64,000 nt of DNA from Syntrophomonas sp. DTU019 (GTDB lineage Bacteria > Bacillota > Syntrophomonadia > Syntrophomonadales > Syntrophomonadaceae): NCBI GenBank assembly GCA_913757435.1, contig CAJYDM010000001.1:248001-312000 (forward strand), written 5' to 3'. The translations under genes were made by a program, and so were the position numbers. Position 1 is the stretch's first letter; each line of letters starts with the position of its first letter. The notes beneath the pieces were generated by a model, which saw nothing but the letters and a program-made list of their open reading frames with translations, was not told the DNA's origin and ran no database searches. Below are positions 1 to 8,908 of this stretch, one piece after another.

Positions 1-2
1 CT

Positions 3-1067
3 TTTCTGTTATTGTTGAGCCGCTTTGCAGTCCCTATGTTCGTTTTCATCACTGGTTTGGTGTTGTTCTATAACCATGGCGATGACGCTCTCAATTACCC
101 GGAGATGGTCAAACGCCGCTTTTCACAGGTTTTCATCCCCTATTGGGTGTGGACCATGTTCTTTTTTGTATGGACCGGTCTGTTATCGGGGCTAGATCCT
201 AGCAGTGAAACCGATATACTGGCCCGGATCGCACAGCTGACCATCTCCGGGGATGGGTATTACCATCTATGGTTCATCGTGATGATACTGCAATTCTACC
301 TGCTCTTCCCCTTATTCAGATATGTAATACGCCGTGGGAGCGTATGGGCGATATGCACTCTGCTGGTAAGTTTCTTGCTTTATCTGGCCTATCTGTGGGG
401 GTATCACCACTTGGCCCCGCTCCTTTATGCCAACAGCAACTCGCCGCTTATTAAAGATATTCTGGATTATCGGGACCGCCTGTTTGTGAGCTGGTTTTTC
501 TATTTCATGCTGGGCGGGTTTGCGGGCTTATACATTAAAAAACTGCGCAGTATGGTGCGGCGCATCCAGCGGTTGAATTGGGTGGTGAATATCACTGCTT
601 TCGCCGTGATCTTCTATCAGATGTCCCAGACCCTGACGCTTACACCCGCAGGATTCTACACTATCAATTACCAACTCACCCTGCCTTTAAGCTATACTAT
701 GACGGTTTACCTGGTGTCATCTCTGATTACCGTTTACTACCTTGCCATTACCTGGCTGTATCGGGTCAGAAGGTTGCGGCAGCTGTTGCGCAGCTTCGGG
801 CAATGCTCATTTGGCTGCTACTTTGCCCATCCCTTTATTCTCCATTACACCGATTCTTTTACCAGGTTTGCTTTTTCAGGTTTTAATACCATAATACAAA
901 TCATTATCACCTTTACAGCCTGTTCTGCGTTAACCCTGCTATTTAGTTTTGGCTTAAGCAGGATGCGGACTCCGGTAGGCGACCTGTTTGTAGGCAAGGT
1001 TCCGGGGGCGCGCCGCAAGGCAAGTCAAAGCCCAAGCCATTCGGCCTCTTTAACTCTGGAGAGGTAG
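3..1067 (+). CDS. Acyltransferase family 3 membrane protein (5' partial)
   Basis: The frame is open from the left edge, so the true start lies outside the window. The visible part has about ten hydrophobic segments. It begins with the 'RFAVPMFVFITG' pattern typical of the first helices of acyltransferase-3 (OafA/NodX-like) proteins, and contains the 'YYHLWFIVMILQFYLL' segment seen in that family. Known members transfer acyl groups such as acetyl to sugars or cell-envelope polymers at the cytoplasmic membrane; the substrate here cannot be told. The C-terminal tail is short, basic and serine-rich. The stop is 3 bases from the stop of the convergent tex gene, so the two genes meet tail to tail with no room for a separate terminator. 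Confidence 0.75.
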   Translation, partial: FLLLLSRFAVPMFVFITGLVLFYNHGDDALNYPEMVKRRFSQVFIPYWVWTMFFFVWTGLLSGLDPSSETDILARIAQLTISGDGYYHLWFIVMILQFYLLFPLFRYVIRRGSVWAICTLLVSFLLYLAYLWGYHHLAPLLYANSNSPLIKDILDYRDRLFVSWFFYFMLGGFAGLYIKKLRSMVRRIQRLNWVVNITAFAVIFYQMSQTLTLTPAGFYTINYQLTLPLSYTMTVYLVSSLITVYYLAITWLYRVRRLRQLLRSFGQCSFGCYFAHPFILHYTDSFTRFAFSGFNTIIQIIITFTACSALTLLFSFGLSRMRTPVGDLFVGKVPGARRKASQSPSHSASLTLER

Positions 1068-1070
1068 TCA

Positions 1071-3215
1071 TTACCCAGCCGGTTTACCGGCTTGTTTCAT
1101 CGACAGGGCTACTTTGTGGCGCTCCTTATCCACCGTAAGCACCATCACTTGTATTACCTCCCCAACTGCTATTACGTCAAGGGGGTGCCGGACAAAGTGC
1201 TCTGCTATTTCTGATATATGAACCAGGCCGTCCTGTTTGATGCCGATGTCGACAAAAGCGCCGAAGTCGACCACATTGCGCACGGTGCCTGGCAATATCA
1301 TCCCCGGGTGCAGTGCTTCTATATCCAGGACATCACTGCGAAACAGCGGTGGCGGCAGATCCTCGCGAGGGTCGCGATGCGGTTTTAAAAGGCAGGCAAT
1401 AACATCACGGATAGTCGGTTCCCCTGCTCCCAACTGCTGGGCCAGTGCTCTCACATCCAACCGGGTGGCTTTCTCCTGCAAAGAACCGCCCCCGATCTCC
1501 ACTACAGAAGAACCCATCCGGTGAAGTACCTCCTCAGCCAGCTGGTAAGACTCGGGGTGGATAGCAGTGCTGTCCAGGAGATTGTCCTGCCCATAAATGC
1601 GCAGAAATCCGGCCGCCTGTTGGAAGGCTTTGGGCCCCAGGCGCGACACTTGCAGGAGTTCATGGCGTCGGGCAAAAGGGCCATTACTGTCACGGTGGCG
1701 GACGATGTTGCGGGCGGTGGTTTTCGACAGGCCGCTCACATAAGAGAGCAAAGCTGCCGAAGCAGTATTCAAGTCTACTCCGACCTGGTTCACTGCTGTT
1801 TCCACCACTGTACTCAGACTTTCGTCCAACTCCCGTTCGGGCAGGTCGTGCTGGTACTGGCCTACCCCTATGGAACGTGGTTCGATTTTTACCAGCTCAG
1901 CCAGCGGGTCCTGCACTCGGCGGGCGATAGAAATTGCGCTGCGCTGTGCTGCATCCAGATCAGGGAACTCCTCCGCACCCAGAGGTGAAGCGGAATAGAC
2001 GCTGGCCCCGGCTTCATTGACAATGGTATAAGGCACCTCTATAGCGTGATTTCTGATCATATCCGCCACAAACCGCTCTGTCTCCCGTGATGCGGTACCA
2101 TTGCCGATGGCGATGGCATCCACTCCATACCTGTCAATAACTTGCAGCATTATGCTTTCAGCCTCATCATTTCGACGATGTGGCGGCGTGGGGTAGATAA
2201 CCCCTACCTCCAACTTCTTGCCGGTGCTGTCAACCACCGCCCACTTACATCCGGTTCTGTAGGCAGGGTCTATCCCCAACACGGTTTTTCCGCGCACCGG
2301 GGGCTGCAAAAGCAGGCTGTTGAGGTTGCGGGCGAAAATGTCTATGGCCTGGCGGTTGGCCTGCTCGGTCAGTTCATTGCGCAGATCCCTCTCTATGGCC
2401 GGTTTCAACAGCCGAGCCAGGCTGTCTTCAACGGCCTTACTGATATATAAGGCTTTTTCCTTGGTTGCAGCGTATTGTCTGTTCAGTTTTTCTCGGGGTT
2501 TATCGCTATCATAAAGCAGAGCTACTTTTAAATAGTCCTCACGTTCGCCACGGTTGATGGCCAGTATGCGGTGAGCGGGGATCCTCTTCACCGGTTCCTG
2601 ATAATGGTAATACATCTTATAGGCTGACTCCGCCGTGGCCTCCCTGGCCTTGACCGTTATAACCCCGTTATTCCGGACATAATCGCGCAGCCAACTCCGG
2701 TTGCCAGCATCCTCAGCCACCTGTTCAGCGATGATATCCATAGCACCCTGTAGAGCCTGCAGCGCATCAGCCACCTCTTGGTTAACAAATTGCGCTGCTA
2801 TTTGCAGGGGGTCGCCATCCTGGGGTGAGAGCAGCCATTGCGCCAGAGGCTCCAAACCTTTATCTCGCGCTACCGCAGCACGGGTGCGGCGTTTGGGACG
2901 AAAGGGCAGGTAAATGTCCTCAATCTCAACCAGTCGAACCGCATTTCTGATTCTAGCCTCCAGGTCAGGCTGCAATTTACCCTGCTCACTGATGAGACGG
3001 ATCACCTCATTTTTGCGGTTTTCCAGGTTGCGATGCCATTTGAGTCTTTCTTCGATGAGTCGGATAGCGACCTCATCCAAGCCTCCGGTCATCTCTTTAC
3101 GGTAACGGGAGATAAACGGTACGGTGTTGCCGTCCTCCAACAATTTAGCCACCATACTGATCTGATGGGGCGGTAGGTTTGTTTCCAAGGATATCTGCTC
3201 ATAAGTGAACTGCAT
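1071..3215 (-). CDS. tex: Tex-type RNA-binding S1 domain protein
   Basis: About 714 residues, close to the usual Tex length. In order: an N-terminal helical Tex domain (about 1-190, with 'VPFISRYRKEMTGGLDE'), a YqgF-like RNase H-fold domain starting near residue 320 ('VLGIDPAYRTGCKWAVVD'), a helix-hairpin-helix region (about 480-560, 'LLSYVSGLSKTTARNIV'), and a C-terminal S1 RNA-binding domain (about 640-712, 'GTVRNVVDFGAFVDIG'). Tex proteins bind nucleic acid and are linked to transcription and to toxin or stress gene expression; the mechanism is poorly known. An ATG lies 15 bases further upstream, but that ATG overlaps a GGAGG ribosome binding site placed 7-8 bases before the internal ATG at 3215, so I take 3215 as the start. 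Confidence 0.93.
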   Translation of the reverse strand: MQFTYEQISLETNLPPHQISMVAKLLEDGNTVPFISRYRKEMTGGLDEVAIRLIEERLKWHRNLENRKNEVIRLISEQGKLQPDLEARIRNAVRLVEIEDIYLPFRPKRRTRAAVARDKGLEPLAQWLLSPQDGDPLQIAAQFVNQEVADALQALQGAMDIIAEQVAEDAGNRSWLRDYVRNNGVITVKAREATAESAYKMYYHYQEPVKRIPAHRILAINRGEREDYLKVALLYDSDKPREKLNRQYAATKEKALYISKAVEDSLARLLKPAIERDLRNELTEQANRQAIDIFARNLNSLLLQPPVRGKTVLGIDPAYRTGCKWAVVDSTGKKLEVGVIYPTPPHRRNDEAESIMLQVIDRYGVDAIAIGNGTASRETERFVADMIRNHAIEVPYTIVNEAGASVYSASPLGAEEFPDLDAAQRSAISIARRVQDPLAELVKIEPRSIGVGQYQHDLPERELDESLSTVVETAVNQVGVDLNTASAALLSYVSGLSKTTARNIVRHRDSNGPFARRHELLQVSRLGPKAFQQAAGFLRIYGQDNLLDSTAIHPESYQLAEEVLHRMGSSVVEIGGGSLQEKATRLDVRALAQQLGAGEPTIRDVIACLLKPHRDPREDLPPPLFRSDVLDIEALHPGMILPGTVRNVVDFGAFVDIGIKQDGLVHISEIAEHFVRHPLDVIAVGEVIQVMVLTVDKERHKVALSMKQAGKPAG

Positions 3216-3324
3216 TGATTCTGCCTCCATAACTGATAAAGCCAGCCCAGTTATTTACAATACTTTTAACTAGTGCTGGCAGCAATAATCATTTGTTTAG
3301 CCGGTTAAGATTGATTTCCCATTA

Positions 3325-3891
3325 TCAGCGGAATTCAACCTGCCAGTATTCCTTAAATAATTGACATAAAGAATTCCACCTGCGGGGATAAGAATTCGAA
3401 CCGCTTTTCTTGATTCTGAAACCTTCAAATTCGATTCGGACTACCCATTCACCGCCCTTGCCCTCATCTGCTTCATAGCGCTCCCCCCAATGGAGCAGCC
3501 CGGCGTCCTTGAGCCCATTTATAAATCCCTCTAAGTCAGGATGTTGCATATTGATGACCTGTTCTTCAAGGGCAGGTTCGTCGCTGCTGCTCTTGTTCCA
3601 GCATTGGTATTTACGCCACAGGCCACGCCTGGCCTGGATGTCGAGTTTCACCTCTACGGTATCTGAGTCCGGGTGGGAGGAGGCTGCGTGTATAAAGACA
3701 ATGTCTCCATAATCCTTGTCTAACGGCACTTGGTCAACCCATATACACTCCTCACAGTCCTGGCAGGGGGGATGATGATGCGGATGGGCCTGTAAACACA
3801 GCCCGCGTCTTTTGAGCGGGCTCCCCTTCGAGCTGCCGGGTTGGAATGCTGGTTCCTGGCCAAATTGACTCTTATTGTCCTCTCTACCCAT
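3325..3891 (-). CDS. Hypothetical protein with His/Cys-rich segment
   Basis: A 188-residue protein with a good ribosome binding site (GGAGG, about 8 bases before ATG). I do not recognise a family. Around residues 35-50 there is a His/Cys-rich stretch, 'HPHHHPPCQDCEEC', which could bind a metal. The rest is mixed alpha/beta-like with many charged and Trp residues and no signal peptide or membrane segment. It lies 24 bases downstream of the next unknown gene on the same strand, so the two may be co-transcribed. The His/Cys cluster is seen directly; metal binding is a guess. Confidence 0.6.
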   Translation of the reverse strand: MGREDNKSQFGQEPAFQPGSSKGSPLKRRGLCLQAHPHHHPPCQDCEECIWVDQVPLDKDYGDIVFIHAASSHPDSDTVEVKLDIQARRGLWRKYQCWNKSSSDEPALEEQVINMQHPDLEGFINGLKDAGLLHWGERYEADEGKGGEWVVRIEFEGFRIKKSGSNSYPRRWNSLCQLFKEYWQVEFR

Positions 3892-3915
3892 TGATATACC
3901 TCCGCAAATGTCTCT

Positions 3916-4308
3916 TTACCAATTCCAGGACCCGTCTGCGTTCCAGCGGCTGGGAGGCGCCTCAGCCAGACCTGTTTTTATCCTCAACCTGTCATTTAAG
4001 GTGCTCTTCTGCTTGAAATATCCTTGTTCGACGCACACCGGATCGGCCTGGTAGGATTTTTGTTCAGCTTCGGCCAGGCTGAGCGCTTTGAGATTGCTCT
4101 CATCCAGGCCAGCAGGATATTTTTTGCCTAAAATGTATGGGGGCGCATAATAAATACCGCTGCTCTGATCCACATAGACCACCGCTTGGGGCGGCGCTTT
4201 GTCAGCAATAATAATAAATTGGCCTACCAGTCCCAGTAAAATCATTATCCCTATCAGGATGGCCAATACGCTGTATACTCTCTCCGATTTAGGCATCTCC
4301 AATTGCAT
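3916..4308 (-). CDS. Hypothetical membrane-anchored protein
   Basis: About 130 residues. One hydrophobic segment lies near the N-terminus (about residues 11-32, 'VLAILIGIMILLGLVGQFII'), followed by an extracytoplasmic-looking domain rich in Tyr and Pro ('GIYYAPPYILGKKYPAG') and a C-terminal 'WNADGSWNW' tail. No family was recognised. A GTG four codons upstream also gives an open frame, but a GAGGTGAT ribosome binding site sits 7 bases before the ATG at 4308, which decides the start. It is probably co-transcribed with the unknown gene that follows it. Confidence 0.55.
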   Translation of the reverse strand: MQLEMPKSERVYSVLAILIGIMILLGLVGQFIIIADKAPPQAVVYVDQSSGIYYAPPYILGKKYPAGLDESNLKALSLAEAEQKSYQADPVCVEQGYFKQKSTLNDRLRIKTGLAEAPPSRWNADGSWNW

Positions 4309-4634
4309 CGAATTTATCACCTCGCCAGTGTTATTATCTCAGTTTTATCCAAGTGTCAGGTTGTTAAGCATAAGACCCGCTAAAATTAGCAGGTCTTCCA
4401 TAAAAAATGCGCCAATCTCGAATTGCTCTGGCCAATCCGACAGCCTACGCCTTAAGTCAACCGTTTTGGATAGCAGAAAAAACGCCAGAGTAGCCCTGCA
4501 ACTGGTTTCCGCGCTCTTAATCCCAGCCTTAATGTATTTCGTCATGGGGATAATCGTTTCCTGCTTAAAATTCCAGCCACTCGGTGAATGGCACCCCAAG
4601 GCCGTAGCTCTTACTAACTACAGCTCGGGGGTAG
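4309..4634. other. Region without a supported gene
   Basis: A minus-strand frame at 4345-4599 (84 codons, with a possible internal ATG start at 4545) is open, but it has only a weak, distant ribosome binding site and no recognisable family. It may be chance. Nothing else stands out here. Confidence 0.3.
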
Positions 4635-4660
4635 GAGGCTGACCGCTTACGGACAGCCTC
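4635..4660 (-). terminator. Hairpin after leuA, possible terminator
   Basis: A perfect 7-bp inverted repeat (GAGGCTG at 4635-4641 and CAGCCTC at 4654-4660) with a 12-base loop, about 25 bases past the leuA stop. There is no clear U-run on the minus strand, so it is only a weak terminator candidate. Confidence 0.35.
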
Positions 4661-4683
4661 TTCAGTGCTCAACTACTGGCAGG

Positions 4684-6186
4684 CTATTCAATATGAGCCG
4701 CTTTGGCGAGGGCATTTACATAGGCCAGTGCACTGGCTTCAAAAATATCAGTGCTTATACCCCGACCAACCACCAGGCTGTTTTTATAACGTATCTTAAC
4801 GGTAGCATCCCCCATGGCTTCTGACCCGCGGCTGACTGACTTGAGGGAATAGTCTTCCAGCTTTACCGTTTTGCCCACAATACGATCAACAGCTTTGAAA
4901 ACCGCGTCCACCGGACCAGCGCCGCAAGCCGCATCACTGCTTACCTGGCCATCAATTTCCAATGTCACTGTGGCGGCAGCATGGGCTGCCCCACTGGAAG
5001 TGACTGACAGCTGCTTGATGGAGATGCCGTTGACTTCCTTAGTGGCATTGCCCATTAAGGCGTGCAGGTCATCGTCAAATATCTCGCTTTTCAGGTCGCC
5101 TAATTCCAGAAATTTAGCATATATATCATCCAGATTTTCCTGTACTCCGGTATACCCCAATTCTTCCAAACGGTGCTTCAGGGCGTGCCGTCCGGAGCGT
5201 GCACTGAGCACTATCCGGCTGCGCGGGATGCCCACCACCTCAGGGTCTATGATCTCATACGTGTTGCGCTCTTTTAGTACCCCATCCTGATGGATTCCCG
5301 AAGCATGCATGAAAGCATTGGCACCCACGATGGCCTTGTGGCTTGGCACCGCTACTCCGGTAATCCTTGAGACCAGGCGACTGGTAGCGGCAATTTCACG
5401 AGTGTTGATCATCACATCCACCCCATAGAGGTTCTTTTGGCTGTAAACCGCCATTATCACCTCTTCCAAAGAAGTGTTCCCGGCCCTTTCACCAATGCCG
5501 TTAATGGTACCTTCTACTTGAGAAGCCCCAGCCCTGATGCCCGCCAGCGAATTAGCCGTAGCCAGACCCAGGTCATTATGGCAGTGGATACTAATGACTG
5601 CATGGTCTATGTTGGATACGTGGTTCTTCAGGTAGGAAATCAACTCCTCATACTGCCATGGGGTGGAGTAGCCTACCGTATCAGGGATATTAACTACCGT
5701 CGCACCTGCCGCGATGACTTTGCTGACTATTTCTACCAGGAAATCACGCTCACTACGGGAAGCGTCTTCGGCGTAGAATTCAACATCACTGACGTATTTC
5801 TTAGCCCGCTTGACTGCTGCCACCGCGGCTTCGACAACCTGAGAAGGCGACATTTTCAGCTTTTTGGCCATATGCACCGGAGAAACCGCAATGCCAGTGT
5901 GAATACGAGGTGCTTCGGCATCCCTCAAAGCCTCGGCACATGTATCAATATCTTTTTCAACTGCACGGGTAAGACCACAAATGGTGGCCCCTTTGATCTC
6001 TTTGGCGATAGTCTTTACCGAATTGAAATCGCCAGGTGAAGAAGCTGGAAAACCCGCTTCAATAATATCAACGCCCAGTTTTACCAGTTGGCGTCCAATA
6101 ACCAGTTTTTCTTTGACATTCAGGGTGATGCCCAGGGATTGTTCTCCATCTCTCAAGGTGGTATCGAAAATATACAGCTTGCGCAT
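4684..6186 (-). CDS. leuA: 2-isopropylmalate synthase
   Basis: A 500-residue enzyme that condenses acetyl-CoA with 2-oxoisovalerate, the first committed step of leucine synthesis. The HMGL-like TIM-barrel domain (about 1-270) carries the start motif 'FDTTLRDGEQS' and the metal-binding 'HCHNDLGLATANS'. A linker and a C-terminal LeuA dimerisation/allosteric domain (about 370-500) follow. The full length with the regulatory domain separates it from shorter barrel-only relatives. The start ATG has GGAGG 8 bases upstream. It lies alone behind a sigma-70-type promoter and a leucine T-box, so expression should rise when tRNA-Leu is uncharged. No other leucine gene is adjacent. An out-of-frame open frame (6068-6250) overlaps its first 40 codons. 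Confidence 0.93.
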   Translation of the reverse strand: MRKLYIFDTTLRDGEQSLGITLNVKEKLVIGRQLVKLGVDIIEAGFPASSPGDFNSVKTIAKEIKGATICGLTRAVEKDIDTCAEALRDAEAPRIHTGIAVSPVHMAKKLKMSPSQVVEAAVAAVKRAKKYVSDVEFYAEDASRSERDFLVEIVSKVIAAGATVVNIPDTVGYSTPWQYEELISYLKNHVSNIDHAVISIHCHNDLGLATANSLAGIRAGASQVEGTINGIGERAGNTSLEEVIMAVYSQKNLYGVDVMINTREIAATSRLVSRITGVAVPSHKAIVGANAFMHASGIHQDGVLKERNTYEIIDPEVVGIPRSRIVLSARSGRHALKHRLEELGYTGVQENLDDIYAKFLELGDLKSEIFDDDLHALMGNATKEVNGISIKQLSVTSSGAAHAAATVTLEIDGQVSSDAACGAGPVDAVFKAVDRIVGKTVKLEDYSLKSVSRGSEAMGDATVKIRYKNSLVVGRGISTDIFEASALAYVNALAKAAHIE

Positions 6187-6250
6187 AGTGTAAGTCCTCC
6201 TTTTTAGTATTCAACGCATTTTTCACTAGGTCAGCAAGGTCTGCTTCCAT
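6068..6250 (-). CDS. Possible leader peptide ORF overlapping leuA start
   Basis: Sixty codons that begin just after the T-box terminator with a very strong ribosome binding site (GAGGAGGTGG, 5 bases before ATG) and run out of frame into leuA for about 119 bases. The first 20 codons, before the leuA start, read like a real peptide with four Leu ('MEADLADLVKNAL'). The rest uses the alternative frame of leuA and looks like chance. It could couple ribosome entry to leuA translation or be a relic. Its existence as a protein is not shown. Confidence 0.35.
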   Translation of the reverse strand: MEADLADLVKNALNTKKEDLHYAQAVYFRYHLERWRTIPGHHPECQRKTGYWTPTGKTGR

Positions 6251-6267
6251 CGCGACCACCTCCTCAA

Positions 6268-6310
6268 AAAATATAAAAACCCTTCGCTCAAAACATTTTG
6301 AGACGAAGGG
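6268..6310 (-). terminator. T-box attenuator terminator
   Basis: A stem of CCCTTCG plus CTCAAAA pairing with TTTTGAG plus CGAAGGG (6280-6310, one bulged base), followed on the minus strand by a T-rich run (TTTTTATATTTTTT). It lies between the T-box bulge and the leuA ribosome binding site, as expected for a transcription attenuator. Confidence 0.9.
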
Positions 6311-6535
6311 TATACTCCGCGGTACCACTCAATTTAGCGACCCGAGCCGCTCACTCTTCTAGATACGGGATTATTAATCCGATATCCGCTTCCTTTTAAC
6401 GGTGGAAGTCTCCGTCCGAGCCTACTTTATATTTCGGTCGGCAACTCCAGGGGGAGTTCGGTATATTGAACCGGCCGCCTCACACCAACCGACGGCTCTC
6501 TGTGTCTCCATCATATATACCTAATAATCCCTGTC
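6268..6535 (-). promoter_or_regulatory. T-box riboswitch, leucine specifier
   Basis: The minus strand carries the diagnostic T-box bulge TGGTACCGCGG (about 6317-6327). Upstream is a stem I region with the conserved GGTGTGAGG pattern and a specifier-loop sequence GAACTCCCCCTGGAG, in which CTC is a leucine codon. Between them lies the usual stem III region. Uncharged tRNA-Leu should pair with CTC and with the T-box bulge and so prevent the terminator at 6268-6310. The specifier agrees with the downstream leuA. The exact 5' end is approximate. Confidence 0.9.
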
Positions 6536-6561
6536 ATGGTCTTTTTAGTGATATTTACAAT

Positions 6562-6590
6562 ATTATACTTAATGCAATTGGGGCGGTCAA
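6562..6590 (-). promoter_or_regulatory. Sigma-70/SigA-type promoter of leuA
   Basis: On the minus strand TTGACC (6585-6590) is followed after exactly 17 bases by TATAAT (6562-6567), a near-consensus housekeeping promoter. Transcription would start near 6555, just before the T-box. Confidence 0.85.
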
Positions 6591-6780
6591 TTTTTTTACC
6601 TAGACTTCTAATACTGAAATATATGCCACCGGGGTTGAATTATTCCCTATATGAATCTGATTTTGTATTGTCTTACTTTCCCCACAATGACTGGTCGACG
6701 GTCCCGGAAACAATACTTAGCTCAATTGACCATGCCAATTCAGCCTTCTACTCCGTGTTGTACCCTAAATAAACAAATAC

Positions 6781-7302
6781 TTAGCGGTTTTCCATAATCT
6801 GCCCAAGCTGCTGGTAAATAGCCACTATGTCAGCGTCCTTGATGCGCACCAACCCACTGCTGGAGGGTGCCACAAAATCATCTACCCCAGCCACCATCTG
6901 CCAAGGCTGCAACCCCCATGAAATCAACTTTTTATTGGAATAAGCCTGGTATACTCCTTTTCCCACATAGCATACCACCCGGGGACGGTATTTATTGATC
7001 TTGTCCTTCAACATCTCCCTACCTCGGGCATACTCTGTTGGGTTTATATCTGCCGCCGCTCTGGTGGGACGGTCCACGATATTGGTCAGCCCAAAACCTA
7101 AATCCAGCAGGCAGTGGCCTTCCTCGGGTTTGTACTTGCGTGGGGTCAAACCGGAGCGGTACAATATGTTCCAAAATCGGTTGCTGGGATTGGCAAAGTG
7201 GTGTCCGGTTTGGCCGGAACGGATGCTGGGGTTAAAGCCTACGAAAAGTATATTTAACCCTGGTTTTATATAATCCGGCACTTTAAGCAAGTGTTTATCC
7301 AT
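6781..7302 (-). CDS. mug: Mismatch-specific uracil/thymine DNA glycosylase (Mug/TDG-like)
   Basis: About 173 residues, a single uracil-DNA glycosylase fold. The catalytic-loop motif 'FVGFNPSIRSGQTGHHFA' and the following 'NPSNRFW' match the Mug/TDG family, which removes uracil or thymine opposite guanine after deamination. Asn in the 'GFNPS' motif is the catalytic residue in Mug. The C-terminal 'VAPSSSGL' corresponds to the second active-site loop. A GTA-AGC-ATG extension gives another start at 7311, but AAGGG is better placed for 7302. No DNA-repair neighbours are seen; it stands alone. Confidence 0.85.
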   Translation of the reverse strand: MDKHLLKVPDYIKPGLNILFVGFNPSIRSGQTGHHFANPSNRFWNILYRSGLTPRKYKPEEGHCLLDLGFGLTNIVDRPTRAAADINPTEYARGREMLKDKINKYRPRVVCYVGKGVYQAYSNKKLISWGLQPWQMVAGVDDFVAPSSSGLVRIKDADIVAIYQQLGQIMENR

Positions 7303-7582
7303 GCTTACCATCCCTTCTGCCCCGATGAGCTTTGATCAACTCCGATGTATGGTTATAGCCTTGAGGTTAGTTCTCCCACACGGTTTATCCCTAATTATAA
7401 TCTTCTTAACACGAAATAGCCTCCCCGACCTAAACTAAAATTTTTGAACTATCCATTTTATTCATATCATGAAACATATTTCAATCTCTGACAGTCTGTA
7501 AAGCAGGAACAAGCCTATGTTAGAATTATTATATAGTTTCAACCGTTATTTCATCACTGTTTGTCCTTCGGGGGGAGAAGTA

Positions 7583-8485
7583 TTGATTAGGCGTATTGCT
7601 GTAATGTTTTTGGTGCTGTTAGTTCTGATTGTAAGTGTTAGTTCCATTTCCGCCGGTCAGCATACATACCTTAATATCCCCTATGGTGAGTCATCAGCGC
7701 AGAAATTGGATATATTTTTGCCTGACGGTTTTGAGGGGCCCTATCCGGTCATTATCTCTATCCATGGCGGCGGTTGGTGCTCCGGTGACAAAGTGGGCCC
7801 GGATACGGAGATAGCCAAATCCGGCCTTAAACGCGGATATGCCGTGGTAGCAGTAAATTACCGTTTGAGCCAGGAGGCCCTGGCTCCGGCGCAAATTCAG
7901 GATGTCAAAGCCGCCATCCGCTTTATCCGCGCCAATGCAGATCGCTACCATCTGGATGCGAATAGATTTGCAGTCTGGGGAAGCTCAGCCGGCGGCGCCC
8001 TGGCTGCCTTGGCAGGCACTACTGCAGGGGTTGCTGCGCTGCAGGATTTGAGCATTGGCTGTGCTGATGAATCTGATCGCGTGCAGGCGGTAGTTGATTG
8101 GTGTGGACCAATTGATCTATCCACTATGGATGCGCAGTTTTTAGCCAGCGGAATAGACGGTGAAAAGATGGACCTGCCCACCTCATATGGCTCTAAATAT
8201 GTTGGCAATAGGATCGGCCAGGCTAATGATCTGGTACAGCTGGTGAATGCCGCTAATTATATCACATCTGATGATCCCCCTTTTTATATACAGCACGGCA
8301 CCGCAGACACCCTGGTGCCTTATCAGCAGTCTCTGCAATTTGCCAAAAAATTGGAGGCCATCCTGGGCGAAGACAAAGTTCATTTGGTTACTATGCCGGG
8401 AATGGGCCATGACGGCCGTGGCTTCACCAATTCCGAAAGTGTTGAAGAAGTACTGAACTTCCTGGACAAAGCCTTGCAGAAGTGA
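7583..8485 (+). CDS. Secreted alpha/beta hydrolase (BD-FAE/esterase type)
   Basis: About 300 residues starting from a TTG that has GGGGAG 5-6 bases upstream; a more distal TTG-like frame at 7517 has no ribosome binding site. The N-terminus is a signal peptide ('FLVLLVLIVSVSSISAG'). The mature part has the oxyanion-hole motif 'HGGGWCSG', the nucleophile elbow 'WGSSAGGAL' and a late 'MPGMGHDG' giving the catalytic His; an Asp lies in 'HGTADTLVP'. This is the typical layout of carboxylesterases of the BD-FAE/lipase family acting outside the membrane. The substrate is unknown and the neighbours do not help. Confidence 0.85.
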   Translation: MIRRIAVMFLVLLVLIVSVSSISAGQHTYLNIPYGESSAQKLDIFLPDGFEGPYPVIISIHGGGWCSGDKVGPDTEIAKSGLKRGYAVVAVNYRLSQEALAPAQIQDVKAAIRFIRANADRYHLDANRFAVWGSSAGGALAALAGTTAGVAALQDLSIGCADESDRVQAVVDWCGPIDLSTMDAQFLASGIDGEKMDLPTSYGSKYVGNRIGQANDLVQLVNAANYITSDDPPFYIQHGTADTLVPYQQSLQFAKKLEAILGEDKVHLVTMPGMGHDGRGFTNSESVEEVLNFLDKALQK

Positions 8486-8771
8486 TCTGGGCCAGTTTGA
8501 ACCACTGTATATTTTGACCCAGGCCTGGTTCATCCATCTCCTCTATCTGCTTTAAATAATAATACCGTCAAGGCTGGGCCCAATATCAGGCAGAGTATTC
8601 AGCCAGCAGAGCAGAAAATGCGGAAGTTTCTTTCCACCTATGAAAGTTTGCCTTTTGAATTATTTATAGACCCCCAGATGAATATTCTTTATCATAGTAA
8701 ATAAGGAAGGTCTTATTCCTCCGATCATTGATTTAATAACGAGCACTAAACATAATATACGTCACGCCATG
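8486..8771. other. Intergenic region, nothing recognised
   Basis: No open frame, hairpin with U-run or clear promoter was seen between the esterase stop and the folded leader at 8772. Confidence 0.4.
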
Positions 8772-8839
8772 TGCTGTTTATGGTTTTCATTAGACTACAG
8801 ATAGAAAACCACAAGGGTAAGGGTAGGTATCAAACAGCA
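8772..8839 (+). ncRNA. Nested-stem RNA structure upstream of C_GCAxxG_C_C gene
   Basis: Two nested perfect stems: an outer TGCTGTTT/AAACAGCA (8772-8779 with 8832-8839) and an inner GGTTTTC/GAAAACC (8782-8788 with 8804-8810). A purine-rich GGGTAAGGGTAGG segment lies between the 3' strands. A GGAGG follows at once (8841-8845), about 60 bases before the next gene. It could be a small regulatory leader; I cannot match it to a riboswitch class. Confidence 0.35.
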
Positions 8840-8908
8840 AAGGAGGCGGTTGGTCAAGTAAGCGAGTTACTATGCTGAGGAGTAGGTAAGTTTTAAGGAG
8901 GGGAATCA

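Noticed and set aside
6536-6772. Open frame of 78 codons on the plus strand
   Set aside because: It runs over the leuA promoter on the opposite strand, has no ribosome binding site and no family likeness.
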